Below are positions 45,190 to 53,732 of a stretch of 64,000 nucleotides of DNA, one piece after another. The position numbers and the translations under genes are program-made. The stretch is from Nostoc sp. KVJ3 (GTDB taxonomy: Bacteria; Cyanobacteriota; Cyanobacteriia; Cyanobacteriales; Nostocaceae): positions 868,001-932,000 of the forward strand of contig NZ_WWFG01000002.1 of the NCBI RefSeq assembly GCF_026127265.1. Reading direction: 5' to 3'. Numbering within the stretch: the first letter of the stretch is position 1; each line of letters opens with the position of its first letter. The notes below the pieces were generated by a model, which ran no database searches, was not told where the DNA came from, and saw only the letters and a program-made list of their open reading frames with translations.

Positions 45190-46167
45190 TTACAAAGCAT
45201 AAGTTTTTTCTGGAATTATTTTAGAAGTATTTAAATTATCTTTAATATATTCAAGTATACTTTGAGCAATGTACTCTGCAAGCTTTACAGGCACAGCATT
45301 TCCTATCATTTGCTCAAGGTCTGTCTTTGTACCTTCAAAAATAAATGTTTCAGGAAAAGTCTGCAAATAGCTTCTTTCGATTGTAGTCAATGGGCGCAAT
45401 TTTTCTATAATACAGACTGGATCTTTAGGGTGTTTCTTATAATTTTTAGGAATAGGACGATTAACTCCTCTTACTGTTGGACTAGGTTCATCAATACTAA
45501 AAATTCCTCTTCTTTGGTAACTTCTTGGATGTCTGTAGTAATATTGAATTTCTAATTTATTTCCCAGATAATCCCTAATGGTCATTGGTTTATCTGCTAA
45601 CCTTTTCTTCAGATAAGGTTCTAGACTTTGGTCTTTTCCTTGTAACTCTCCAAAGCAAAAAAATCTTTTTCGCTTTTGAGGAACACCGCACAGACTAGCA
45701 TCTAAAATTATTTCACTTAAACCATATCCAGCATCTTTGAATACTTGTCTAACCTCTTTATATTTATTGCTTTTACGAAATAGTTCTACGTTCTCTATCA
45801 AAAACCACTGAGGCAGAACATTTGTAACTATCTCAGAAAATACAATACTTAAATCTCCTCTTCCTAAATTTTCATTACGTTTACCGGCGCTAGAAAAGTC
45901 TTGACACGGTGGGCCACCAATAATAATTTCAGGGCACATTTCTCTAAAAATTTGATAGTTACTCCTTAAATTACTAAGATCGTAATCAAAAATTTTATGG
46001 CTAAAGTTTTTTTGATAAACATTTATAGCTGGTTTCCAATTATCAAATGCTGCTATAATATTAAACCCAGCATTTTGAAAGCCTAAAGATAACCCTCCAC
46101 AACCAGCAAAAAGGTCTAAAACTCTAAATGAAGAGTTTTTTATCTCATTCCTAGATTTTTCTTTCAT
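45190..46167 (-). CDS. DNA (cytosine-5) methyltransferase
   Basis: The 325-residue enzyme has the C5-MTase motifs in order: I (LDLFAGCGGLSLGF), IV with the catalytic Cys (IIGGPPCQDFSSAG), VI (FLIENVELF), VIII (GVPQKRKRFF), a short target-recognition region (about 190-260) and IX/X (LRPLTTIERSYLQTFP, QMIGNAVPVKLAEYIA). It methylates cytosine at an unknown target. No restriction endonuclease is adjacent, so it is an orphan or a relic. The gene is AT-richer than its neighbours, which hints at acquisition. Confidence 0.95.
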   Translation of the reverse strand: MKEKSRNEIKNSSFRVLDLFAGCGGLSLGFQNAGFNIIAAFDNWKPAINVYQKNFSHKIFDYDLSNLRSNYQIFREMCPEIIIGGPPCQDFSSAGKRNENLGRGDLSIVFSEIVTNVLPQWFLIENVELFRKSNKYKEVRQVFKDAGYGLSEIILDASLCGVPQKRKRFFCFGELQGKDQSLEPYLKKRLADKPMTIRDYLGNKLEIQYYYRHPRSYQRRGIFSIDEPSPTVRGVNRPIPKNYKKHPKDPVCIIEKLRPLTTIERSYLQTFPETFIFEGTKTDLEQMIGNAVPVKLAEYIAQSILEYIKDNLNTSKIIPEKTYAL

Positions 46168-46329
46168 AGTTTTTATATATTTTTTAATTCTTCATCAATA
46201 ATGATTATTTTAGTGTATATACTTAAGATAATGTATTGAATAATGCCTTCAAAATTACTAACCTATTCCACACCCCAACTGTGTCACAATAGAAAACTGT
46301 AATAAGAAAAATATTGTTAAGGTAATTTA

Positions 46330-47454
46330 GTGAGTCCAACTGCTCAATCCACGGCAAGCGCGCGTCGCGTTGTATTTCCTTTTACGGCAATTGTGGGCCA
46401 GGAAGAAATGAAACTGGCGCTCCTATTGAACGTGATTGACCCCAAAATTGGTGGTGTAATGATCATGGGCGATCGCGGCACCGGTAAATCCACAACTATC
46501 CGGGCCCTGGCGGATCTGCTGCCAGAAATTTCTGTGGTTGCCAACGATCCCTTCAGTAGCGATCCCAGCGATCCCGACTTGATGAGCGACGAAGTCCGCC
46601 AACTCTTAGAACAAGGGGCGGAAATTCCTGTGGCTCACAAAAAAGTCCAAATGGTAGACCTGCCGCTAGGAGCTACAGAAGACCGAGTTTGTGGCACAAT
46701 CGACATCGAGAAAGCCTTATCTGAAGGTGTTAAAGCCTTTGAACCGGGACTGCTCGCAAAGGCTAACAGGGGCATTCTCTACGTGGATGAAGTCAACTTA
46801 CTAGATGATCACCTTGTAGACGTACTGCTCGATTCCGCCGCTAGTGGATGGAATACTGTAGAACGGGAAGGTATTTCTATCCGTCACCCAGCGCGTTTTG
46901 TTCTTGTGGGTTCTGGAAACCCTGAAGAAGGCGAACTGCGTCCCCAATTGCTCGATCGCTTTGGAATGCACGCAGAAATTCACACGGTAAAAGAACCAGC
47001 CTTGCGGGTGCAAATCGTGGAACAACGGGCGGATTTTGACCAAAACCCTCCAGTATTTCTAGAAAGCTGCAAAGCCCAGCAAGAAGCATTGCAAGAGCAA
47101 ATTGTCAATGCTCAAAAGCTTTTGCCAGAAGTGAAAATTGACTACGATCTGCGGGTAAAAATTTCTGAAGTCTGTTCTGAACTAGATGTAGATGGTTTGC
47201 GGGGTGACATTGTTAGTAACCGCGCCGCTAAAGCCTTAACAGCTTATGAAGGACGTACTGAAGTTACAGTTGATGATATCCATCGCGTAATTACCCTATG
47301 CTTGCGTCACAGACTGCGAAAAGACCCCTTAGAATCGATTGATTCTGGCTACAAAGTCGCCAAAGTTTTTAGCCGTGTCTTTGGCGTAGAATTACCAGAA
47401 AGTGATGCAGCACAAAAAAATGGTACAGGTCAAAAATTAGGGGCTAGAAGTTAG
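46330..47454 (+). CDS. chlI: Magnesium chelatase subunit ChlI
   Basis: The 374-residue AAA+ ATPase starts at GTG and has the Walker A motif MGDRGTGKST, the ChlI insert with DPFSSDPSDPDLM, Walker B as GILYVDEVNLLDDHLVD, and the sensor segment LVGSGNPEEGELRPQLLDRFG. With ChlD and ChlH it inserts Mg into protoporphyrin IX, the first committed step of chlorophyll synthesis. Its stop codon lies inside a perfect palindrome. No other pigment gene is adjacent. Confidence 0.97.
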   Translation: MSPTAQSTASARRVVFPFTAIVGQEEMKLALLLNVIDPKIGGVMIMGDRGTGKSTTIRALADLLPEISVVANDPFSSDPSDPDLMSDEVRQLLEQGAEIPVAHKKVQMVDLPLGATEDRVCGTIDIEKALSEGVKAFEPGLLAKANRGILYVDEVNLLDDHLVDVLLDSAASGWNTVEREGISIRHPARFVLVGSGNPEEGELRPQLLDRFGMHAEIHTVKEPALRVQIVEQRADFDQNPPVFLESCKAQQEALQEQIVNAQKLLPEVKIDYDLRVKISEVCSELDVDGLRGDIVSNRAAKALTAYEGRTEVTVDDIHRVITLCLRHRLRKDPLESIDSGYKVAKVFSRVFGVELPESDAAQKNGTGQKLGARS

Positions 47455-47477
47455 AGACGCGATTAATCGCGTCTCTA
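47452..47477. repeat. 26-bp perfect palindrome containing the chlI stop codon
   Basis: TAGAGACGCGATT is followed by its exact reverse complement. The first three bases are the chlI stop codon. Same core as 3177-3204. Confidence 0.8.
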
Positions 47478-47614
47478 CAGGAGTTAAGAGTTTTGAACGA
47501 AAAGCTGCTTCATAACTCATAAATTCAATTTCTCATTCATCACTCCTAACTCCCAACTTTTAACTCAGCACGGGCTAAACGCCCTGCTACCGCTAACAGC
47601 ACTCAGTACTGACT

Positions 47615-47911
47615 ATGAGATTTTGGTCTTTTTGGTTCAACAGCTTTGTTCTATCTAGCCAATACAACCCGCCCAGGTTTGTAGAATTATTGATGCTCTT
47701 ATTAGCGATCGCTATGCTGGCAATAGCCAGTATTTTACCCGACAGACCTTATTTAATTTTAGGGTTGAGCCTAGTAGTCGGAGCATCTATTTCTATCTTA
47801 GTGCGGGAAGCGATCGCACCCTCACCCCAGACGCGAATTACCCAGCTAACAGCATCTCTATTGCTTATCATCAGCCTCTATGGGTTTGCTGACTTAATGT
47901 ACACTCTCTAA
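47615..47911 (+). CDS. Hypothetical small membrane protein
   Basis: The 98-residue protein has three hydrophobic segments (about 23-42, 46-63 and 77-97), with IASILPDRPYLILGLSLVVG between the first two. It looks like a conserved cyanobacterial membrane protein with no motif I can tie to a function. It lies 160 bp after chlI on the same strand. Confidence 0.65.
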   Translation: MRFWSFWFNSFVLSSQYNPPRFVELLMLLLAIAMLAIASILPDRPYLILGLSLVVGASISILVREAIAPSPQTRITQLTASLLLIISLYGFADLMYTL

Positions 47912-47965
47912 AATTAGTTATGAGTTATGAGTGAGAAATTAATTATAAACTCCTAACTTTTGTAC

Positions 47966-47985
47966 AGACGCGATTAATCGCGTCT
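47966..47985. repeat. Palindrome AGACGCGATTAATCGCGTCT
   Basis: This is a perfect 20-bp copy of the interspersed palindrome. It lies between two convergent genes, 55 bp and 22 bp from their stops, a good place for a shared terminator. Confidence 0.75.
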
Positions 47986-48006
47986 CTCTACTCTTAACTT
48001 TTTAAC

Positions 48007-49095
48007 TTACCAATTTTGCATTTCTACCAATTCCATACACAACTCATTAATTTCCTCCAAATCAGGTTTGTGAGGGAGGGCGGATTGTTCGTAAACAACT
48101 TCCATTTCAGCAACTAAATCTTCTGCCATTTTCATCACTCGATCGTAAGAATATTCACCCTTCAAAATAGCTTTTAAATCCTCAACATCACCAGCTATTC
48201 TTCTATCTACAATCACTTCACCTTGACGCAATATTTCTATTCCACTGCGTAACAATCTAATGCAGTGCATTCCATGCTTGAGGTCAAAACCAGACTTTCT
48301 TTCCATTTCGGCCCTAGCCGGATTTCTATTTTCCTGCCAAGATAAGTAAGCTTTCCATTCTCTTAAAGCTATTTGATAACTTTGGCTTTTTTGAAGCAGA
48401 CGGATAAAATCTTTACGGCTATTAGTTAAGTTTTGGGTATATTCTAAAGTCTCATCTGGTAAAGTATATTGTTTTAATACTCCTTTAAAATCAATATCTG
48501 CTGTTAGCAATTGGTATAATTGCTCCGCTTCTTCCAAAAACTCAATCCGTCCTCTGATTAAGTTATAAAGATACTCCAGAAAAGCATTTAGCTCATCCTT
48601 GCTAAGAGGTGCTTCATCTTCTATGGCAAAATCAGATGGTATTGGCTTTTTTTGCGGTGGTTTTAATAACCATTTACGATGAGTTTCCATCTTTTTGATT
48701 TGGGCAAAGGCATAACCAGTGTAAGTATGTTTTACCTTCTTGCTCAAAAATAGCTGCTTATGATTAATTAAATGCTGTCCGACTACGCTGACAAAAGGAT
48801 AGTTATTTAACCAGAGCAATTCTAAAACATTAGGATTCGCACCCGCTAATAACTGGAGAATTTTTCTTAATTCATATATAACTGTGTCTTTATTTCCATC
48901 TATAAATGGAAATATACCTGGTTCATCCCAACCAGCATCTTTTTGTTCGATGCGATCAAATCCCAAGTAGTATCTTTTGGGTGCGATAAATACTCCCCGA
49001 TAATCAAAATCTGAATCAGGACGATTTAAACCATAGCCGTGGCTACCTGCCAAACCAATTAAAATAGTTCTTTGCTCAACTTCTATTCTTTCCAT
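48007..49095 (-). CDS. RlaP-like nucleotidyltransferase (pol-beta superfamily)
   Basis: The 362-residue protein starts with the minimal nucleotidyltransferase motif LAGSHGYGLNRPDSDFD, which carries the GS and Asp-x-Asp metal ligands, followed by YRGVFIAPKRYYLGF. This is the RlaP (RNA ligase-associated, DUF4269-like) group. A helical C-terminal half (about 150-360) includes HGMHCIRLLRSGIEILRQGE. Members probably modify RNA ends or small molecules. No RNA ligase is adjacent, so it appears to be a stand-alone version. Confidence 0.85.
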   Translation of the reverse strand: MERIEVEQRTILIGLAGSHGYGLNRPDSDFDYRGVFIAPKRYYLGFDRIEQKDAGWDEPGIFPFIDGNKDTVIYELRKILQLLAGANPNVLELLWLNNYPFVSVVGQHLINHKQLFLSKKVKHTYTGYAFAQIKKMETHRKWLLKPPQKKPIPSDFAIEDEAPLSKDELNAFLEYLYNLIRGRIEFLEEAEQLYQLLTADIDFKGVLKQYTLPDETLEYTQNLTNSRKDFIRLLQKSQSYQIALREWKAYLSWQENRNPARAEMERKSGFDLKHGMHCIRLLRSGIEILRQGEVIVDRRIAGDVEDLKAILKGEYSYDRVMKMAEDLVAEMEVVYEQSALPHKPDLEEINELCMELVEMQNW

Positions 49096-49272
49096 ATCAC
49101 CTAATTAAAATATAGTCATCCTAACTCATGAGTTAAGCAGGTGGCGAGATGCGAAGCAGAATTGCTTAGTTTAATATAAATGCTCCTCAAGGAGATGATG
49201 CAACGGTATCCCTTGAGGAGCAAAATTTATCAATTCAGTTGTTCCTATACTTTCAGTCTCCTAAAATAGAAA

Positions 49273-49506
49273 TTATCTAGGATTAATATGCCGTCTAGTT
49301 CCCCATCCTGGATTGACAATAGCGGCTAAATCTTCTTCAGATAACTTGTTGATTTCATTGTCAAGCTCATCAGAGGTAAAGTCATAGCCACGCTCTTTAG
49401 CAATCTTGATGAAGGCTTTTGGATCGGCTGTTGCTTTAAGTCTTTGCTGTAATGCTTGATCTTGTTTTACAGCTTGAAAAAGTCGGGTAGCATTTTGCTG
49501 TGTCAT
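49273..49506 (-). CDS. Nif11-type leader peptide, candidate RiPP precursor
   Basis: The 77-residue peptide has a Nif11 domain (about 1-60: FQAVKQDQALQQRLKATADP, FIKIAKERGYDFTSDEL, LSEEDLAAIV) ending in a short tail, NPGWGTRRHINPR. Nif11 domains serve as leader peptides of ribosomal natural products, which are cut after a site like this. The tail has no Cys, Ser or acidic residue, so a lanthipeptide or macrolactam is unlikely. No modifying enzyme or protease-transporter is adjacent. It could also be a non-RiPP Nif11 protein. Confidence 0.82.
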   Translation of the reverse strand: MTQQNATRLFQAVKQDQALQQRLKATADPKAFIKIAKERGYDFTSDELDNEINKLSEEDLAAIVNPGWGTRRHINPR

Positions 49507-49849
49507 GACAATCCATCTCCTGTTTTGAATATCAGGTTTGAATGTAAGAATTTGATTTTTTCGATTCCCTAAATTCTGTTGAAAACTATTGGATTAGTCG
49601 CGTAAGTTTAATTCTAAAATAAATAAGATAAATGTGTGGATTTTGATAAGAAACTATAAGTTTGAGTCTAAACTATTTCTAATAGTTTGTAAAAATCACT
49701 CTTAAGATGGAAGCTATATTTAAATAAAAAGCATCGATTCTGATTTTTGGGTAAGCGATCGCCATCACGAATTTTGGCAAATAAAAGCTTGACTTACCAC
49801 CTATGAATAAAATAGGATATTAGATTGTCTGTCTAATTCCTGCTCGGAT
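49507..49849. other. Intergenic between divergent Nif11 and rplU genes
   Basis: This AT-rich spacer should hold both promoters. An extended GGATATTAGATT near 49815 may be the -10 region of rplU. No repeat is recognised. Confidence 0.45.
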
Positions 49850-49912
49850 CAGGTAGACATATTACAAAAGCTGGCAAAAGCCTCTCTACAGGAGATAAAA
49901 ACCAGCTACCTG
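49850..49912 (+). promoter_or_regulatory. Structured leader upstream of rplU
   Basis: CAGGTAG (49850-49856) pairs perfectly with CTACCTG (49906-49912). Inside, AGCTGG (49869-49874) pairs with CCAGCT (49902-49907), overlapping the outer stem by two bases. An inner CTCT/GGAG stem-loop surrounds CTACA. It ends 24 nt before the L21 start codon. This could be an autoregulatory L21 leader; that role is inference. Confidence 0.45.
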
Positions 49913-49936
49913 TACGGCAACCTCAAGGACAATTTA

Positions 49937-50344
49937 ATGACCTACGCAATTATTGAAACTGGCGGCAAACAAATACGAGTAGAGCCAGGGCGGTTTTATG
50001 ATATTGAACTGCTTCCTACCGAACCAGATGAAAAAGTTACAATAGACTCCGTATTACTCGTGCAGCACGATGGCGAAGTCAGCATTGGCCAGCCACTAGT
50101 GACAGGTGCGACTGTAGAAGGGACTGTAATGCGACATTACAGAGGTCGTAAAGTCCTGGTATACAAGATGAAGCCGAAAAAGAAAACCCGCAAAAAACGG
50201 GGGCATCGTCAGGAAGTTACCAGACTTATGATTGACTCCATCACCCTTAACGGTGAAGTGTTTGTTGCCCAAGGAGAAACGGAGAAGGAAACCCCCGTTT
50301 TAGATGAGACTCCTGCCGAAGAAGTTGAAGTCGCTGCTGAATAA
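49937..50344 (+). CDS. rplU: 50S ribosomal protein L21
   Basis: The 135-residue protein starts MTYAIIETGGKQIRVEPGRF and has VMRHYRGRKVLVYKMKPKKK, the L21 core, ending at about residue 103. An acidic tail (EKETPVLDETPAEEVEVAAE) extends it, as in many cyanobacteria. It binds 23S rRNA in the large subunit. rpmA follows after 29 bp, the usual rplU-rpmA operon. Confidence 0.97.
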   Translation: MTYAIIETGGKQIRVEPGRFYDIELLPTEPDEKVTIDSVLLVQHDGEVSIGQPLVTGATVEGTVMRHYRGRKVLVYKMKPKKKTRKKRGHRQEVTRLMIDSITLNGEVFVAQGETEKETPVLDETPAEEVEVAAE

Positions 50345-50373
50345 TAAAAGAAGTAGATACAAAAGAGGAAATC

Positions 50374-50670
50374 ATGGCTCATAAGAAAGGAACAGGTAGT
50401 ACACGTAACGGTCGTGATTCTAACGCCCAACGTCTGGGTGTCAAGCGCTATGGCGGTCAAGTTGTGCGTGCAGGAAACATTCTCGTGCGTCAGCGCGGTA
50501 CTAAATTCCACCCTGGTAATAACGTCGGTATTGGTAGCGATGATACTCTGTTTGCCTTAATCGACGGTGTTGTAATGTTTGAAAGAAAAGGCAAAACTCG
50601 TAAAAAAGTTAGTGTTTATCTACCTATAACTGCTGTTGAAGCAGCCCCTGCTGAAGCGGTAGCAAGTTAG
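50374..50670 (+). CDS. rpmA: 50S ribosomal protein L27
   Basis: The 98-residue protein has the conserved N-terminus MAHKKGTGSTRNGRDSNAQ and GTKFHPGNNVGIGSDDTLF. L27 reaches into the peptidyl-transferase centre through this N-terminal arm. There is no cleavable extension of the Firmicutes type. A strong hairpin follows the stop. Confidence 0.98.
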   Translation: MAHKKGTGSTRNGRDSNAQRLGVKRYGGQVVRAGNILVRQRGTKFHPGNNVGIGSDDTLFALIDGVVMFERKGKTRKKVSVYLPITAVEAAPAEAVAS

Positions 50671-50676
50671 AGTGTG

Positions 50677-50700
50677 AGGGTGGGTAACATTGCCCACCCT
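50677..50700 (+). terminator. Hairpin after rpmA
   Basis: AGGGTGGG pairs perfectly with CCCACCCT around TAACATTG. There is no T-run, so it may be an attenuator or an mRNA-stabilising hairpin. Confidence 0.6.
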
Positions 50701-51262
50701 AATCGCTAGTTAGCACTGGCATGATGGTCAGATTTACATACATTTCTAAAATTTTCTAAAAGTCGCTTTGTTTCTCTGGTGGCCATAGATTAGTATTCCG
50801 ATTTAAAGCGCAGATATTCTTCACTAACAAAATATTACAAAAGAAAATTTGGTTGCGTAGCTTGCTGCCGTAGATATTTTATATTAAGTCTTAAGCACCA
50901 ATTTTTGGATTTTCTAAAGTTCAGATAGCTCATGCACTTCAGTATGAGATTTTGCTGAAATAATACCTAAATTAGATTCTAGCTTTGAGCTACCATGAAT
51001 ACCTGAGAAAATGCTGAGAATTAACTGAATTTTCTCAATGGATAAATTTATGAAAATCATGGCTTAATTTCAATAAGCTCTCAGTCCTCATAGAGATACT
51101 TTGGATGTTGGGGATAAATCAAATGTCAGTAGCAAAAGTTTGATGAAGTCCTCTATAAAAAAGGCATCTTTTTTACCTCAATAGCCTTTAAGAATGTGCT
51201 ATAGCTTAATTTCTCTGAGTCAATCAATACAAAAAGAACTATCCAAAGGACGAAAGAAGACT
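50701..51262. other. Intergenic upstream of the Met-rich lipoprotein
   Basis: This 562-bp AT-rich spacer has no convincing gene or repeat. A reading frame upstream of the lipoprotein ATG (from 51194) lacks a signal peptide and is not preferred. Confidence 0.45.
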
Positions 51263-51616
51263 ATGAACTGGAAAATAATTTGTTTAATTGCTGGTTTAAG
51301 CTTAACTGCAAGTCTCACTGCTTGCTCTAGCAGTCCTGCAAGCAACAATCAAATTGCTCCTGAAGCCTCTCCTGCAATGAGTAAAGATAAAGCTGGCGAT
51401 GCGATGGGTAAAGATGCGATGGGCAAAGATAAAGCTGGCGGTGCAATGGGTAAAGATGCGATGGGTAAAGACAAAGCTGGCGATGCGATGAGTAAAGATA
51501 AAGCTGGCGGTGCAATGGGCAAAGATGCGATGGGTAAAGATAAAGCTGGTGACGCGATGAGCAAAGACAAAGCTGGCGATGCTATGAAGCAATCCCCGGC
51601 TTCCACCAAGCCCTAG
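51263..51616 (+). CDS. Methionine-rich repeat lipoprotein
   Basis: The 117-residue precursor starts MNWKIICLIAGLSLTAS and has a lipobox ending LTAC at about residue 21. The mature part is almost wholly built of DKAG(D/G)AM and GKDAM units and contains ten Met in about 97 residues, spaced five to nine apart, with no aromatic residue. Such a sequence should be disordered, exported and lipid-anchored. It lies 108 bp upstream of genes for a thioredoxin-like protein, CcdA, a b-type cytochrome and an MsrP-like molybdoenzyme, which suggests a sacrificial methionine scavenger repaired by that enzyme. The role is inferred. Confidence 0.8.
   Translation: MNWKIICLIAGLSLTASLTACSSSPASNNQIAPEASPAMSKDKAGDAMGKDAMGKDKAGGAMGKDAMGKDKAGDAMSKDKAGGAMGKDAMGKDKAGDAMSKDKAGDAMKQSPASTKP
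51376..51590. repeat. Tandem coding repeat in the Met-rich lipoprotein
   Basis: Fifteen- and 27-bp variants of GATAAAGCTGGCGATGCGATG and GGTAAAGATGCGATG alternate for about 215 bp and stay in frame. The copy number is likely to vary. Confidence 0.85.
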
Positions 51617-51724
51617 CCACAGCCTTGCATCTCACTTTTCTTGTAAGATTAGGGGCTGCTTACCAAGAAAATCTTAAGCCAATCCCTATACTTTGGCGCT
51701 TTGACATCAACAGGAGAAATTCTG

Positions 51725-52330
51725 ATGAATCACAACCTGCTGCACCGTCGTCAGTTACTTTTTTATATTGGCTTAGGGGTTGTTGGAATCGGTGCAGCCA
51801 CAACACTTTCCAACTTCAGAAAAGTGAATGCCCCTTCTATTTCTCCTGCAAAAAGTAACAATACGCAAGACTTAGAAACTATTGTGAAAACTCCGGCAGG
51901 TAAGAGTTTACCAGAGTTTCAGGGTATCAGTCAGTGGCTTAATTCTAGCCCTTTAGCGATCGCCGATCTCAAAGGCAGTGTTGTTTTGATCCAGTTTTGG
52001 ACTTTTGCTTGTATTAACTGTCAGCGTACCCTGCCCTACATCACTAAATGGCATCGGCAGTATGAGGCGCAGGGACTCAAGGTGATTGGTATCCACACAC
52101 CAGAGTTTGCTTTTGAGCGAGATCCGAACAATATAAAAAAGGCGTTACAAAAACACCAAATTACTTATCCGGTTCCAGTGGATAACGAATATAAAACTTG
52201 GAACGCCTACGAAAATCAGTATTGGCCCCATATATTTCTAGCCGATCGCCAGGGTTTACTACAATATGACCATATTGGTGAAGGAGCATACGAAAAAACA
52301 GAGCAAACTATCCGCCAGCTATTGGGGTAG
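51725..52330 (+). CDS. Exported thioredoxin-like (TlpA/DipZ-type) protein
   Basis: The 201-residue protein has an N-terminal membrane anchor (LLFYIGLGVVGIGAATTL) and a thioredoxin-fold domain (about 65-200) with the redox motif FWTFACINCQRTLP (Cys-x-x-Cys) and IHTPEFAFERD. This is the DipZ/TlpA redoxin type that works outside the membrane. The ATG at 51725 has an AGGAG eight bases upstream; a TTG at 51701 is less likely. CcdA, its usual reductant partner, starts 5 bp after the stop. Confidence 0.9.
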   Translation: MNHNLLHRRQLLFYIGLGVVGIGAATTLSNFRKVNAPSISPAKSNNTQDLETIVKTPAGKSLPEFQGISQWLNSSPLAIADLKGSVVLIQFWTFACINCQRTLPYITKWHRQYEAQGLKVIGIHTPEFAFERDPNNIKKALQKHQITYPVPVDNEYKTWNAYENQYWPHIFLADRQGLLQYDHIGEGAYEKTEQTIRQLLG

Positions 52331-52335
52331 AAGCA

Positions 52336-53031
52336 ATGATGACGAATTCTACTTTATCGATCAGTCTAGCTTTATTGGGGGGAGTTTTGAATGTCCTTTC
52401 ACCCTGTGTTTTACCGATTTTGCCTGTGCTATTAGGCCGATCGCTCCAATCGCATACTTACGGCCCAGTCGCGCTGGTGGGGGGATTAATCGCTGGTTTT
52501 GCACTCGCAGGTAGTTTACTCGGTGTAACAGCAAGCTGGTTTACGGGTTTGGCTAACTTATTACGGAATGGCGCGATCGCACTTCTTTTATTTTTAGGAT
52601 TACTCGCAATTTTCCCCACATGGAGTTACCGAATATTTACTTATATTCCCGTCGGTAATTGGGCTAAGAAACCCCCACGAATTGGACTTATGGGAGAATT
52701 CTGGTTAGGGACTCAGTTAGGGCTTTTATGGACTCCCTGTGCTGGGCCAGTTTTGGGAGGAATTTTAGTCTTAGCGGCAGTTAATCATCAAGTCGCAGGT
52801 GCATTTTGGTTACTGGTTGTTTATGGAATCGGAGCAGGTTTGCCTTTATTAGCGATCGCCTACGGTGGGCGAGTACTTAGCAAACGCATCCTCAATGTCC
52901 GCCGCCATAGTGCAGTGTTGCAGCGCGTGGGTGGTGTTGCGATCGCAGCAACAGCAATTGCTATTCTTCTCGGTTGGGATGTCCAGATACAACTTTGGCT
53001 AGCTCCCTTTTTTCCTACTCAACCTCTGTGA
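52336..53031 (+). CDS. CcdA/DsbD-type thiol-disulfide transporter
   Basis: The 231-residue protein has six hydrophobic helices with the CcdA Cys pair in LSPCVLPILPVLLGRS and LLWTPCAGPVLGGIL. It carries reducing power from cytoplasmic thioredoxin across the membrane to periplasmic partners, here probably the preceding thioredoxin-like protein. Spacing of 5 bp implies one transcript. Cytochrome c maturation is another CcdA role, but no ccs gene is adjacent. Confidence 0.92.
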   Translation: MMTNSTLSISLALLGGVLNVLSPCVLPILPVLLGRSLQSHTYGPVALVGGLIAGFALAGSLLGVTASWFTGLANLLRNGAIALLLFLGLLAIFPTWSYRIFTYIPVGNWAKKPPRIGLMGEFWLGTQLGLLWTPCAGPVLGGILVLAAVNHQVAGAFWLLVVYGIGAGLPLLAIAYGGRVLSKRILNVRRHSAVLQRVGGVAIAATAIAILLGWDVQIQLWLAPFFPTQPL

Positions 53032-53128
53032 GACAGTCATAAGCGTGCCAATTTTGGATTAGAAGACCCAATCCAATAGTCTTACTGGGAACAATCTAAA
53101 AATCTAAGATCCAAAATTCAAAATTGGT

Positions 53129-53725
53129 ATGACCTCATCTAAACGTAAAGCCCGTTCAACACCAAGTGAGACTTTACTTTCAAAGACCTTTCACTGGATT
53201 AATATCATCAGCCTCATGTTGATGATCGCTAGCGGATTGCAAATATATAATGCTAATCCAGTATTTGGCGGGCGTGAAGGTTGGCATTTTCCCGATTTTC
53301 TGTTGCTGGGAGGTTGGCTTGGGGGTGGCAGAAACTGGCATTTCACTGCTATGTGGCTATTTTCACTAAATTTACTTTGGTATGGAATCTATATCTTTAT
53401 AACCCGTCGTTGGCAGCGTCGCTTTGCCGATCGCAGCGACTTAAAAGCATTGCAAGTCAGCCAGAACCAAAAACGCAAAAATTACGCATGGCATCGGCTA
53501 GCTTATACTGCTATCATTCCCGTGCTACTGCTGGCAATCTTGAGTGGTTTGGCAATGTACAAACCTGCCCAACTGCATTGGATTTCGGGGCTATTTGGTA
53601 GTTGGCAAACTCTCCGCACTGTTCACTTTATCACTGTTCCCACAGTCATACTGTTTACAATTGCTCATTCCTTACTTGCCCTGAAGGTAGGAAGCATCCG
53701 TCTAGTTAAGTCTATGTTTGTGTAG
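53129..53725 (+). CDS. b-type cytochrome (cytochrome b561 / hydrogenase-cytochrome-b-like)
   Basis: The 198-residue membrane protein has four main helices and His residues placed for heme b: FHWINIISLML, NWHFTAMW, YAWHRLAYTAI and VHFITVPTVILFTIAHSLL. It looks like the diheme four-helix cytochrome b family that links quinol to periplasmic oxidoreductases. The next gene, 7 bp away, encodes an MsrP-like molybdoenzyme, so this is its likely electron donor, in the role MsrQ plays in E. coli but from another family. Confidence 0.87.
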   Translation: MTSSKRKARSTPSETLLSKTFHWINIISLMLMIASGLQIYNANPVFGGREGWHFPDFLLLGGWLGGGRNWHFTAMWLFSLNLLWYGIYIFITRRWQRRFADRSDLKALQVSQNQKRKNYAWHRLAYTAIIPVLLLAILSGLAMYKPAQLHWISGLFGSWQTLRTVHFITVPTVILFTIAHSLLALKVGSIRLVKSMFV

Positions 53726-53732
53726 AGGTAAT

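Noticed and set aside
51302..51609. Minus-strand frames opposite the Met-rich lipoprotein
   Set aside because: They are mirror translations of the coding repeat; the plus strand has the lipobox and start signal.
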